NCBI GenBank assembly: GCA_049314555.1
Contig: JBMOEW010000037.1
Location: forward strand, 1-28,553
Source: REEB509 sp049314555
GTDB taxonomy: Bacteria > Pseudomonadota > Alphaproteobacteria > Caulobacterales > Aquidulcibacteraceae
DNA length: 28,553 bases
Direction of reading: 5' to 3'
The notes beneath the pieces were generated by a model. The model saw only the letters and a list, made by a program, of their open reading frames with translations. It was not told the DNA's origin and made no database searches. The translations under genes and the position numbers were made by a program. Shown here in pieces: positions 15,376 through 23,009 of the stretch; within the stretch, counting starts at the first letter, position 1, and every line of letters starts with the position of its first letter.

Positions 15376-16781
15376 ACATTGGCCTCCGGCAGAATCGCGC
15401 GAGGGTTCATGATGCCATTGGGGTCTAGGGCGTGCTTGATCCGTTGCATCATGCCTATCGCCAGCGGGTCGGCGAAGGCTGCAAAGTCTGCTTTGCGCGC
15501 AACGCCGATGCCGTGTTCGGCGGAGATCGATCCGCCCATCGCCACGGCAATCGCGTGAATGGCATGGCTGACCGCGTCGCGGGGGAAGGCCTCTGGTGAG
15601 AGACTTGGAGGGGCCATGACCGTGAGATGGGTGTTGCCGTCGCCCATATGGCCGAACGCCACAATAGTGGAACCGGGCACCAGCTCTTGGGCCTTGGCAT
15701 GGGCCGCGCTCAGGAGGGCGGGCGTCATGGAAACCGGGCAAGAGATGTCGTGATTGGCCTGCGGTGTGCCGGTGCGGTGGCCGGCCGATAGGCTTTCGCG
15801 GAGCTTCCAGAACGCTTCTTCTTGCGCCTTGGAGCGTGCAATCACGCCATCAGTGATCAGACCATCTTGGAGCTGGCGGTCGAGGAAGGTTTCCAGGCGG
15901 TCGGCAAAGCCAAGCCCGTCCAGGCTCTCAAACTCCAACAGCGCGGTAAAGGCGGGGGCGGTGTCGAACGGGGCTTTCACGTTGGCGACGTTGGCCACGG
16001 CAAAGGCAATGCTTTGGGCGTTCATGATCTCGAAGGCGGAGAGCGTTTCGAAGGACTGTTTGGTGCGGGCAAGCAGCGTCAAGGCATCGACTGCGCTGGC
16101 AAGCGCCACCAGGACAACATGGCGGCTGAGGACCGGTGCAAACAGTTTCAGCGCCGCGGCTGTGATCACACCGAGGGTGCCTTCCGCGCCGATAAACGCC
16201 TGTTTCAAATCATAGCCGGTGTTGTTTTTGCGCAGAGTGCGCAGCAGGTTCAGAACCTGCCCATCGGCCAGCACCACTTCCAAGCCGAGCGTCAAATCGC
16301 GCATCATGCCAAAGCGCATCACGTGCACGCCGCCGGCATTTGTGGACAGTAAGCCGCCGATGCTGGCGCTGCCTTGGCTGGCTAGGCTCAAGGGGAAACG
16401 CCGGCCGGCTTCGGCTGCGATCTGATGCACGCTGGCAAGCGTTGCGCCCGCTTCGACAATCAGGCTGTCGTTGTTTGGGTCAATAGCGCGAACGGCCGTC
16501 ATGCGATCGAGGCTAAGGAGGATTTCGCCGGCCGGGATTTGCCCGCCAACAAGACCGGTGTTGCCGCCTTGCGGGGTGATGGCGGCCCCGGCGGCTGCGC
16601 AGGCGGCAACAACCGCGGCAACCTCGGCGGTGGATGAAGGCCTTGCCAGAAAGGGCGTGTGGCCGCGCCAGCGTTGGCGCCATTCAACAAGCTTGGGGGC
16701 GATCACATCGGGGTCTGTGGAATAGCCGGTTGGCCCCAGCTGTGCCGACAGACGGTCTAGGAGCTCTGGCGTTACCGGCAT
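15372..16781 (-). CDS. FAD-binding D-2-hydroxyacid dehydrogenase family protein (GlcD/D2HGDH type)
   Basis: This 469-residue flavoprotein of the PCMH/VAO family oxidises a D-2-hydroxyacid, most likely D-2-hydroxyglutarate or D-lactate. The N-terminal FAD domain has PQGGNTGLVGG (70-80) and an AEGTLGVITAAALKL segment. The C-terminal FAD-oxidase cap has the metal-binding HMGDGNTH (His378, His385) and SAEHGIG (Glu422), and it ends with the familiar LDPNGIMNP. The exact substrate cannot be read from the sequence. It is the last gene of the five-gene minus-strand cluster, 35 bases after sua5. The ATG at 16781 gives the usual length for the family. Confidence 0.92.
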   Translation of the reverse strand: MPVTPELLDRLSAQLGPTGYSTDPDVIAPKLVEWRQRWRGHTPFLARPSSTAEVAAVVAACAAAGAAITPQGGNTGLVGGQIPAGEILLSLDRMTAVRAIDPNNDSLIVEAGATLASVHQIAAEAGRRFPLSLASQGSASIGGLLSTNAGGVHVMRFGMMRDLTLGLEVVLADGQVLNLLRTLRKNNTGYDLKQAFIGAEGTLGVITAAALKLFAPVLSRHVVLVALASAVDALTLLARTKQSFETLSAFEIMNAQSIAFAVANVANVKAPFDTAPAFTALLEFESLDGLGFADRLETFLDRQLQDGLITDGVIARSKAQEEAFWKLRESLSAGHRTGTPQANHDISCPVSMTPALLSAAHAKAQELVPGSTIVAFGHMGDGNTHLTVMAPPSLSPEAFPRDAVSHAIHAIAVAMGGSISAEHGIGVARKADFAAFADPLAIGMMQRIKHALDPNGIMNPRAILPEANV

Positions 16782-16816
16782 TGGGGGTGCTTTTGACGAG
16801 GCTGCATTTGGCTAAC

Positions 16817-17752
16817 TTAGCGCGGGGCGCTGGCGCGGGCGAGGCGGTCGTTGATGGCCTCGCCAAGGCCGGCGTTGGGAATGGGTGCAATCGCAATACC
16901 GGCATGGCCCTGCGCATCAAGGGTGCGGAGCATCGCATAGAGATTGGCGGCCGCCTCTTGCAGGTCTCCTGCAGGCGAAAGCGAGGGCCAGCCAGGCAAA
17001 GTGTTCGTGCCAAACCCCAAGAAGGCCTCCTTGGGCAAGGGGCTGGTGGCGTTGAGCCGCACCGCGGCGCGCGGGGCATAGTGGCTTGCCAACATGCCCG
17101 GGGCGGTGATGGCTTCACCCTTGGCGCTCGCGAGGTGCCCGACCAGCGCTTCAATGGCGTCTCTGGCAAGGGCTCCGGGTCTTAAGAGGCGGGGGGGCGC
17201 ATCGGGCATCACCGCAATGATCGTGCTTTCGATGCCCGTTCGGCAGGGGCCGCCCTGCAGGATTGGAAGGGCGGTTCCGAACTCGCTTTCGACGTGAGCC
17301 GGGGTGGTGGGGCTTGTCTTGCCGGACCGGTTGGCGCTCGGCGCGGCCAAGGGAAACGGTACCGCTGACAGCAGGGCGCGGGCAACGGGATGATCTGGTG
17401 CGCGCAGGGCGATACTTGCCAAACCGGCGCAAGCCAAATCGCAGACGCTAGCCCGATCGCTGCGCGGCACCACGAGAGTAAGCGGGCCTGGCCAAAAGGC
17501 CTGTGCCAGCGCCAAAGCAACTTCTGAGAAAACCCCCTCACGCTGGGCCGCTTCCAGATCGAGCACATGGGCGATCAGTGGGTTAAACTGAGGGCGGCCT
17601 TTGATCGCGTAAATTCTGGCGACGGCGTGTGGGGCGGTGGCGTTGCCGGCCAGCCCATAGACGGTTTCGGTGGGCATCGCGACCAGCTGGCCTTCGCGCA
17701 GGGTGGCCGCAGCCTTGGATACACCGGCCTCGTCCGGGGGCAATAGGCTCAC
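16817..17752 (-). CDS. sua5: L-threonylcarbamoyladenylate synthase, long Sua5 form
   Basis: The enzyme makes threonylcarbamoyl-AMP from threonine, bicarbonate and ATP for the t6A37 modification of ANN-decoding tRNAs. The TsaC/YrdC domain carries PTETVYGL (27-34), KGRPQFNPL (51-59), APSANRSGKTSPT and the nucleotide-binding GGPCRTGIESTI. A C-terminal Sua5 domain (about 205-311) marks the long form rather than short TsaC. I chose the GTG at 17752, which overlaps the stop of the upstream cytochrome gene as GTGA; the longer frame starting at TTG 17806 would lie inside that gene. This gives 311 residues, normal for Sua5. Translational coupling to a cytochrome/YceI gene is an odd partnership for a tRNA-modification enzyme. 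Confidence 0.94.
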   Translation of the reverse strand: MSLLPPDEAGVSKAAATLREGQLVAMPTETVYGLAGNATAPHAVARIYAIKGRPQFNPLIAHVLDLEAAQREGVFSEVALALAQAFWPGPLTLVVPRSDRASVCDLACAGLASIALRAPDHPVARALLSAVPFPLAAPSANRSGKTSPTTPAHVESEFGTALPILQGGPCRTGIESTIIAVMPDAPPRLLRPGALARDAIEALVGHLASAKGEAITAPGMLASHYAPRAAVRLNATSPLPKEAFLGFGTNTLPGWPSLSPAGDLQEAAANLYAMLRTLDAQGHAGIAIAPIPNAGLGEAINDRLARASAPR

Positions 17753-19113
17753 GGCTGACGCGTCGCCCGCACGTTGATGGTGACCGCGATCTGGCGGGAC
17801 ACCCAATCGGCGTCAGGGTCTGAGGACAGACCCAAACCGTAGGCGATGCGATCGAGGTTCACGGTCGCTGACATGGTGGCCGTGTTGCCCGTGATCTGCA
17901 GGCGGAAGGGCAAGGTGATCGGGATTTCTTGGCCCTTGATCTGCAACGTGCCGATGGCCTCATAGCGATCGCCGGAGATCGCGCGGAAGCGGTTGGCCCT
18001 AAAGCGGGCCTCTGGGAACTGGTCGGGTCCGAACCACTCCGCTTCGCGCAGGGTTGCGGTGTATTGGCGGTTATCGACCTGCGCTGAGCCGGTTTGGATC
18101 CGCACGTCAACGCTTGAATTGGCCAAGGCGTCTGGGCCAAAGCGGATATCGGCGCGCCATTGCGCGAATTGGCCCGAGAAGGCGGTGGTGGTGTGGGTGC
18201 CGGCAAAGCCAATGCTGCTTGCCGATGTGTCGACAAGCCAGGTCGATACGCTGTTGGCGGCAGTCGGTGCTGCGGTCGGTTGGGCGGTAATTGGCGGGGG
18301 CGGGGTGGCGGCGTTGCTTGGTTCGGCCATGGCTGGCGCACCTGGTGTTGGTGCTGGCGTTGGCGCTGCCGTTTCAGCCACAACTGGGGCGGAGGGCTCG
18401 GAAACCGGCGGGGTTAGGGCTGTTATCGCAAGCGCGACAAACGCCAAAACCACGGTCCCTAGGCCGATCGACAGGGCCAAGGACCGCGCTGGCGCGGCGG
18501 GCGCTGTTTGCACTTGCTCTGGCAGGCCCGGCACCATTCGCGCCAGCACGCCGTCTTTGTTGAGAAGATGGTGTTTCAGCGCCGCGCCAACATGCAGGGC
18601 TGCCAGGGCCAGCGCGCCCCAGGCCATGGCGCTGTGGGCGCTCATGGTGAGTTGGGCGGCGTTGCGGCGCACCTCTTCGGAGGCGTTGGCAATCGGCAGA
18701 TGCGGCACTTCAAAGAGGCCGAAGTAAAACGTCGGAATATTGAGGGGATGGCCGTCGGTGGTGAAGCCGGTGGAGACATACGCCCACCCGCTCAAGGGCA
18801 TAGCAATCATGATCGCGTAAAAGCCGATGTGGGTGGCCTGAGCGGCCAATCGCTCCCACGGGGCCATGCCGGTTGGCAAAGGTGGCGGCCGATGTGTCAG
18901 CCGCCACCCAAGCCGAACGAGGCTCAAGACCAAGATCGAAAGGCCAATCGATTTGTGCAGTTGAAACGCTGCGACCGCGTGCGCCTGGGTTGCCGGCACT
19001 TTGATCGCGTCGGCCATCCACCACCCGAAAGGGATCATGGAAAGGATAGCGATCGCTATCGCCCAATGAAGGACGATAGCAACCGCGGTGTAGCGAGGCG
19101 TTTCCCCTGACAT
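17749..19113 (-). CDS. Cytochrome b561 - YceI fusion protein
   Basis: The 454-residue protein joins two modules. Residues 8-195 are a four-helix dihaem cytochrome b561 with likely haem ligands His16 (VLHW), His53 (QLHKSIG), His160 (MSAHSAM) and His174 (ALHVG). A fifth helix (about 211-233) then crosses the membrane, which puts the following Pro/Ala-rich linker (234-288) and the YceI lipocalin-like domain (291-452) in the periplasm. In Escherichia coli the same two activities are separate adjacent genes, yceJ and yceI. The b561 part should exchange electrons with quinol; YceI domains bind isoprenoid or amphipathic ligands. It lies 12 bases after the second free-standing yceI gene and overlaps sua5 by GTGA, so it is in the middle of the operon. 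Confidence 0.93.
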   Translation of the reverse strand: MSGETPRYTAVAIVLHWAIAIAILSMIPFGWWMADAIKVPATQAHAVAAFQLHKSIGLSILVLSLVRLGWRLTHRPPPLPTGMAPWERLAAQATHIGFYAIMIAMPLSGWAYVSTGFTTDGHPLNIPTFYFGLFEVPHLPIANASEEVRRNAAQLTMSAHSAMAWGALALAALHVGAALKHHLLNKDGVLARMVPGLPEQVQTAPAAPARSLALSIGLGTVVLAFVALAITALTPPVSEPSAPVVAETAAPTPAPTPGAPAMAEPSNAATPPPPITAQPTAAPTAANSVSTWLVDTSASSIGFAGTHTTTAFSGQFAQWRADIRFGPDALANSSVDVRIQTGSAQVDNRQYTATLREAEWFGPDQFPEARFRANRFRAISGDRYEAIGTLQIKGQEIPITLPFRLQITGNTATMSATVNLDRIAYGLGLSSDPDADWVSRQIAVTINVRATRQP

Positions 19114-19125
19114 GGCCTGGTGCCG

Positions 19126-19854
19126 TTAAGGGGTTGTGGCGGCTGCGGGCGCTGCCGGAGCGGCTGGCGCGGCAACCTGTTGGAATTCGACTTCCAAGGT
19201 CAGCTGCACGGCGTCTGAGATGTTCGGCACAAGGTGGGTCATGCCAAACTGTGAGCGGTCAAAGCTGCCGGTGGCGGAAAAGCCCACCGCGCTGCGCCCG
19301 CCTAACCACGGCGGCTGTGCTTCACCGTTGAAGGTCACGTCCAAGGTGACGGGATGGGTTTGGCCCAGGAATGTCAGATTGCCAGTCATGGTGCCGGTGC
19401 GCTCGCCGGTTACCGTGATCCCGGTGGATTGGAAGGTGATCGTCGGGTTGGCCGCGACGTTCAGGAACTTCTCGTCTTTTTGCAGCTCTTCGTCCCAGGA
19501 GCGGTAAGGGCTGCCCTGGTGGGTGGCGCGATAGTCGCCGACGTAATCGCTTTCGATCGATGCTGGGTTGATCGTTGCGGAGACGGTCGACGCCGCGACG
19601 TTGGCGGGATCGAAGTTCAAGGTGGCGTCAAAGTCGGTGAAGCGCAGGGTGTAGTTCGACAGGCCCATATGGGTGACGCTGAACAGCAGGCTCGCGTGGC
19701 CCTTGTCCAGCTTGTACTCGCCGGCCGGTGCCGTGATCGCGACGGGCGCTGCCACTTGGGCTTCGGTGGCGGTGTCTTGGGCTGGAGGGGCGGTGGGGGT
19801 GCAACCGGCGGCCAGAACCAAAGCGGCTGCTGCAATCAAAAGACCTGACTTCAT
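19126..19854 (-). CDS. YceI-family lipoprotein B
   Basis: The 242-residue protein starts with a lipoprotein signal peptide whose lipobox LAAGC gives Cys18 as the acylated residue. After a short Ala/Thr/Pro spacer, a YceI domain runs from about 45 to 220: YKLDKGHASLLFSVTHMGLSNYTLRFTDFD, then PTITFQSTGI, GNLTFLGQTHPVTLDV, and RSQFGMTHLVPNISDAVQLTLEVEF. These beta-strands form the lipid-binding barrel of the family. The C-terminal tail is Ala/Pro repeats. It is second in the minus-strand operon, 32 bases after YceI lipoprotein A and 12 bases before the cytochrome fusion. The ligand is unknown; isoprenoid quinone or polyisoprenoid binding is inferred from family members. Confidence 0.93.
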   Translation of the reverse strand: MKSGLLIAAAALVLAAGCTPTAPPAQDTATEAQVAAPVAITAPAGEYKLDKGHASLLFSVTHMGLSNYTLRFTDFDATLNFDPANVAASTVSATINPASIESDYVGDYRATHQGSPYRSWDEELQKDEKFLNVAANPTITFQSTGITVTGERTGTMTGNLTFLGQTHPVTLDVTFNGEAQPPWLGGRSAVGFSATGSFDRSQFGMTHLVPNISDAVQLTLEVEFQQVAAPAAPAAPAAATTP

Positions 19855-19886
19855 CGAGGGTGTTCCTTGTTCAGAAGAGAGCGGCG

Positions 19887-20567
19887 TTACTGCCGCTGGA
19901 ATTCGGCCTCGATGATGATTTCCACATCATCGCCAACGGCCGAAGCCCAGTTGGTCACGCCAAAAGCTGACCGCTGGATCGTGGTGCGGGCCGAAAAGCC
20001 CAAGGTGTATTTTTGAGTGAGCGCCACAAAGCGCCCACCGTTGAAGGTGACGTCCATGGACACCGGACGGGTGACGCCGTTGAAGGTCAGGTCGCCGGTG
20101 ACGGTGCCGGTGCGGCCATCGGCGCTGGCGATCGCGCCCGACACAAACCGGATCTCTGGGTTCGCCTCGCTGCCGAAGGCGCGGGTCGCAATCGTTTGAT
20201 CGAAAGAGGGCGCGCCTTGCGCGTTGCGGTAGCCGGTGTCGACACTGGCGGTGGGAATCGTGACGACGACGCTGGAGGCGAGCGGGTCTTCTGCGTTCAA
20301 CGTGAGGGTGCCGGTGACGGTGGCGAAGCGCCCCGTGTACATCGAAAAGCCCATGTGGCTGACACGCCAGGTAACGCTCACATGATGGGGGTCCAAATCA
20401 TAGGAGCCGCTTGGGTGTTCGAGGGGCGCAAGCCGGCTTGGGGCGGCGGTCGCTGCGGCTGGTGCGGGCGAAGGCTGGGCGGCGGCGGTTGGGCTGGTGG
20501 TGGCGCAGCTTGCCAACAGCAGAGCGGTTAGCACGACGCTCGATGCAAGGATCTTTGTGGACATCAT
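19887..20567 (-). CDS. YceI-family lipoprotein A
   Basis: This is the first gene of the operon. A signal peptide with lipobox LLASC predicts lipidation at Cys21 (counting from the first Met), followed by an Ala/Pro-rich spacer. The YceI domain (about 53-226) begins SYDLDPHHVSVTWRVSHMGFSMYTGRF and contains TGDLTFNGVTRPVSMDV and RSAFGVTNWASAVGDDVEI. Two ATGs lie in tandem at 20567 and 20564; GGAG sits 5 bases before the first and 8 before the second, so the second may be used. Sequence divergence from YceI lipoprotein B suggests an old duplication or separate specialisation. The promoter should lie in the 159-base gap shared with the divergent acyl-CoA dehydrogenase gene. Confidence 0.93.
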   Translation of the reverse strand: MMSTKILASSVVLTALLLASCATTSPTAAAQPSPAPAAATAAPSRLAPLEHPSGSYDLDPHHVSVTWRVSHMGFSMYTGRFATVTGTLTLNAEDPLASSVVVTIPTASVDTGYRNAQGAPSFDQTIATRAFGSEANPEIRFVSGAIASADGRTGTVTGDLTFNGVTRPVSMDVTFNGGRFVALTQKYTLGFSARTTIQRSAFGVTNWASAVGDDVEIIIEAEFQRQ

Positions 20568-20726
20568 ATCGGCTCCAGCTCAACGCTTCGCAGTTTGATC
20601 TAGCACAGGTATGCGGTTTGGGCAGGGTTTGAATTGTGAAACCGAGAGTTGCCGCCGATGGCAAAGCGGTATTCACGGGCCACATAGCACTCAGATCGAG
20701 CCGATACGGCCGCCGGGAGAAACGCC
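20568..20726. promoter_or_regulatory. Divergent promoter region, yceI operon / acyl-CoA dehydrogenase
   Basis: These 159 bases separate two divergent transcription units. A short dyad GGTTT-N8-AAACC (20626-20643) lies near the centre and could be an operator. No convincing -35/-10 pair was found by eye. Confidence 0.35.
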
Positions 20727-22484
20727 ATGACCTACGCTGCACCGATCGCTGACATGCGGTTTGCGCTTGAGGCTTGTGCCGATGTTTGGCGGGTTCGAGC
20801 TGGGGGGGGCTTCGGCGATTTGGACGGCGATCTGTTGAGCGCCATCCTGGAGGGAGCCGGCGCGCTAGCAGGCAATACGCTCGCGCCGATCAATGCGGTG
20901 GGCGATCGCGAAGGGGTGGCGCTGGAAAACGGTGTGGTGCGATCGGCGCCTGGCTTTGCCGATGCCTACCAAGTGTTTGTGGATGGTGGCTGGCAAGGGT
21001 TGGCAGCCGGCACTGCACACGGGGGCCAAGGCCTGCCGCGGGCGGTGGCGTTGGCGGTGCATGAAATGGTGCATGCGGCCAACATGGCGTTCGGCTTGTG
21101 CCCGATGCTGACGCTGGGGGCCATTGAGGCTTTGGAGGCTCATGGGACGCCAGCGCAGCAGGAAACCTATCTGCCCAAGCTGGTGACCGGCGAATGGACC
21201 GGCACCATGAATTTAACAGAGCCGCAGGCGGGCTCAGACGTTGGGGCGCTGACGGCAAAGGCTGTTCCGGCTTCGGACGGCAGTTACCGGATCACCGGGC
21301 AAAAAATCTATATCACCTGGGGCGAACACGACATGGCGGACAATGTTGTCCACCTCGTGCTCGCGCGATTGCCGGACGCGCCGGCGGGATCGCGGGGCGT
21401 TTCGCTGTTTATTGTACCCAAGATTTTGCCCGGCACACGGGTGCGCAATGCGCTGCGCTGTATTGGGCTTGAGCGGAAAATGGGGATCCACGCCTCGCCG
21501 ACGTGCACGATGCAGTACGACGAAGCGACCGGTTGGTTGATCGGAGAGCCCAACAAAGGGCTTGCCTGCATGTTCACGATGATGAACTCGGCGCGGCTGA
21601 ATGTGGGGTTGCAAGGGGTGGCGGTGGCGGAAGGGGCCTACCAAAAAGCGCTGAGCTACGCCCGCGATCGCCGCCAGGGCAAAGCCGACGGCGATACCGG
21701 AAAGGGCCCCTCGCCCATCCTGATGCATGCGGATGTGCGCCGGATGTTGTTGGGGATGAAGGCGCGGATCCAGGCTGGGCGGGCCATCTGCTACGCGACC
21801 GCGGTGGCGGCGGATTTGGCCAAGTTTGGCCCAGAGGATGGGCGCGCGGTGGCGAGGGCGCGGGAGGACCTGCTCACGCCGATTGCCAAAGCTTGGTGCA
21901 CGGACATGGGCGTGGAGGTGGCAAGCCTTGGGGTACAGGTCCATGGCGGGATGGGCTTTGTGGAGGACGGCGGTGCCAGCCAGTACTATCGCGACAGCCG
22001 GATTGCGCCGATTTATGAGGGCACGAACGGGATCCAGGCGATCGATTTGATCGGACGGAAGGTGGCGGGCGACGGCGGGGTTGCGATGCGGGCCTTGATC
22101 GGGGAGGCGCGCGAGATTGCGGTGGCTGCCCAGAATGGCGGGCGGGTGACCTTGGAGCAGATGGGCAAGCGCTTGTGGCAAGCCACGCAAGCGCTGGATG
22201 AGGCCACGGACTATATCCTGCAGGCGCAGGAGGCTGATCGCCGCGATGCACTTGCTGGCGCGACGCCGTTTCTCAAGCTTGCCGGTGACGTTGTGGGCGG
22301 GATGCTGTTGGCGCGGGGCTGCCTCAATCCGGGCAACACCGAGCCTGCGGTGCGCCAGTCGCAGGAGGCGCTGGGTGGTTTTTTCGCGGAAACGGTTTTG
22401 GCCAGCGCGGCGGCGCAGCTGGCCACCATCATGGTGGGGGCGGCGGCCCTCTACGACGACGCTTTAGGCGAGCTTGCCGGTTAA
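20727..22484 (+). CDS. Acyl-CoA dehydrogenase, DmdC / long FadE-like subfamily
   Basis: The 585-residue flavoprotein is longer than the usual 380-400, with a C-terminal extension (about 450-585) as in 3-methylmercaptopropionyl-CoA dehydrogenase DmdC. Landmarks are MNLTEPQAGSDVGAL (161-175), KIYITWGEHDM (193-203), GIHASPTC (253-260) and GGMGFVEDGGASQYYRDSR (407-425). The catalytic Glu431 lies in IYEGTNGIQAIDL, the position used by medium-chain enzymes and by DmdC. The substrate may be a medium- or long-chain acyl-CoA or methylmercaptopropionyl-CoA; sequence alone does not decide. The ATG at 20727 has GGGAGA 6 bases upstream. Its TAA shares TTAA with the stop of the convergent small membrane-protein gene. 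Confidence 0.93.
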   Translation: MTYAAPIADMRFALEACADVWRVRAGGGFGDLDGDLLSAILEGAGALAGNTLAPINAVGDREGVALENGVVRSAPGFADAYQVFVDGGWQGLAAGTAHGGQGLPRAVALAVHEMVHAANMAFGLCPMLTLGAIEALEAHGTPAQQETYLPKLVTGEWTGTMNLTEPQAGSDVGALTAKAVPASDGSYRITGQKIYITWGEHDMADNVVHLVLARLPDAPAGSRGVSLFIVPKILPGTRVRNALRCIGLERKMGIHASPTCTMQYDEATGWLIGEPNKGLACMFTMMNSARLNVGLQGVAVAEGAYQKALSYARDRRQGKADGDTGKGPSPILMHADVRRMLLGMKARIQAGRAICYATAVAADLAKFGPEDGRAVARAREDLLTPIAKAWCTDMGVEVASLGVQVHGGMGFVEDGGASQYYRDSRIAPIYEGTNGIQAIDLIGRKVAGDGGVAMRALIGEAREIAVAAQNGGRVTLEQMGKRLWQATQALDEATDYILQAQEADRRDALAGATPFLKLAGDVVGGMLLARGCLNPGNTEPAVRQSQEALGGFFAETVLASAAAQLATIMVGAAALYDDALGELAG

Positions 22485-22780
22485 CCAGAAGCGATGGCGA
22501 GCATCGTGAACCACTGAAGGCCGACGGGCGTGCTGGCGGCTTTAGCAAAGGCCAACATCAATGCGATCAGCGCGGTTGTGGTGAGGACAAACCAGGCCAT
22601 TACGCGGTGGTCGGTGATCAGGTTGTTGACCTCTTTAATGGTGTCTGACAGGCCGACATGCAGATTGATGGTTGGAAATGGGCGGAGGTGACCTTTGGAT
22701 GCGTCAGCATTTGTGACGGATCTGCCGTCTTTTTCCGGCGGCAGAATTTCGAATTTGGGTCTGGCGTCTTCGTCCTTCAT
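22481..22780 (-). CDS. Small membrane protein of unknown function, 99 residues
   Basis: I do not recognise it. The N-terminal 58 residues are polar (MKDEDARPKFEILPPEKDGR at the start). One clear membrane helix spans about 60-80 (VMAWFVLTTTALIALMLAFAK), and a second hydrophobic stretch (86-99) runs to the end, perhaps a re-entrant or short second helix. The segment DTIKEVNNLITDHRVMAW before the helix looks amphipathic. The ATG at 22780 is chosen because GGAGG lies about 8 bases upstream. The frame stays open for 77 more codons, but that extension has no ribosome site and reads as non-coding. It faces the histone-deacetylase-like gene across 229 bases. Confidence 0.72.
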   Translation of the reverse strand: MKDEDARPKFEILPPEKDGRSVTNADASKGHLRPFPTINLHVGLSDTIKEVNNLITDHRVMAWFVLTTTALIALMLAFAKAASTPVGLQWFTMLAIASG

Positions 22781-22860
22781 CTGACCGCCCTCCGTTTGCC
22801 TCAGGCATGGGGAGAGTTTGGTTACGAAAATGGGGCGTTTCTGGGGTGATGCCGGGACAT

Positions 22861-22886
22861 AATTCGCCATTAAAGATGGCGCAATT
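22861..22886. promoter_or_regulatory. AT-rich dyad, candidate operator
   Basis: AATT-CGCCAT (22861-22870), five bases TAAAG, then ATGGCG-C-AATT (22876-22886) form an inverted repeat of 10 paired bases with one extra C on the right arm. It lies in the divergent gap between the small membrane protein and the deacetylase-like gene. On the minus strand it falls between a possible -35 (TTGCGC) and -10 (TATGTC) spaced by 17 bases. A repressor site is one reading; no regulator gene is adjacent. Confidence 0.4.
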
Positions 22887-23009
22887 GAGATTAAGGCATA
22901 TCTTCTGCCCTTTCCGTCTAGAGGTTCAGGCGTCGATCCGGCTTGCGTGTTGGGCTGTGCTGCCTGCATTGGATCGGGATCAAGCCGTGAGCGGTTTGGG
23001 AGGCTTTTC

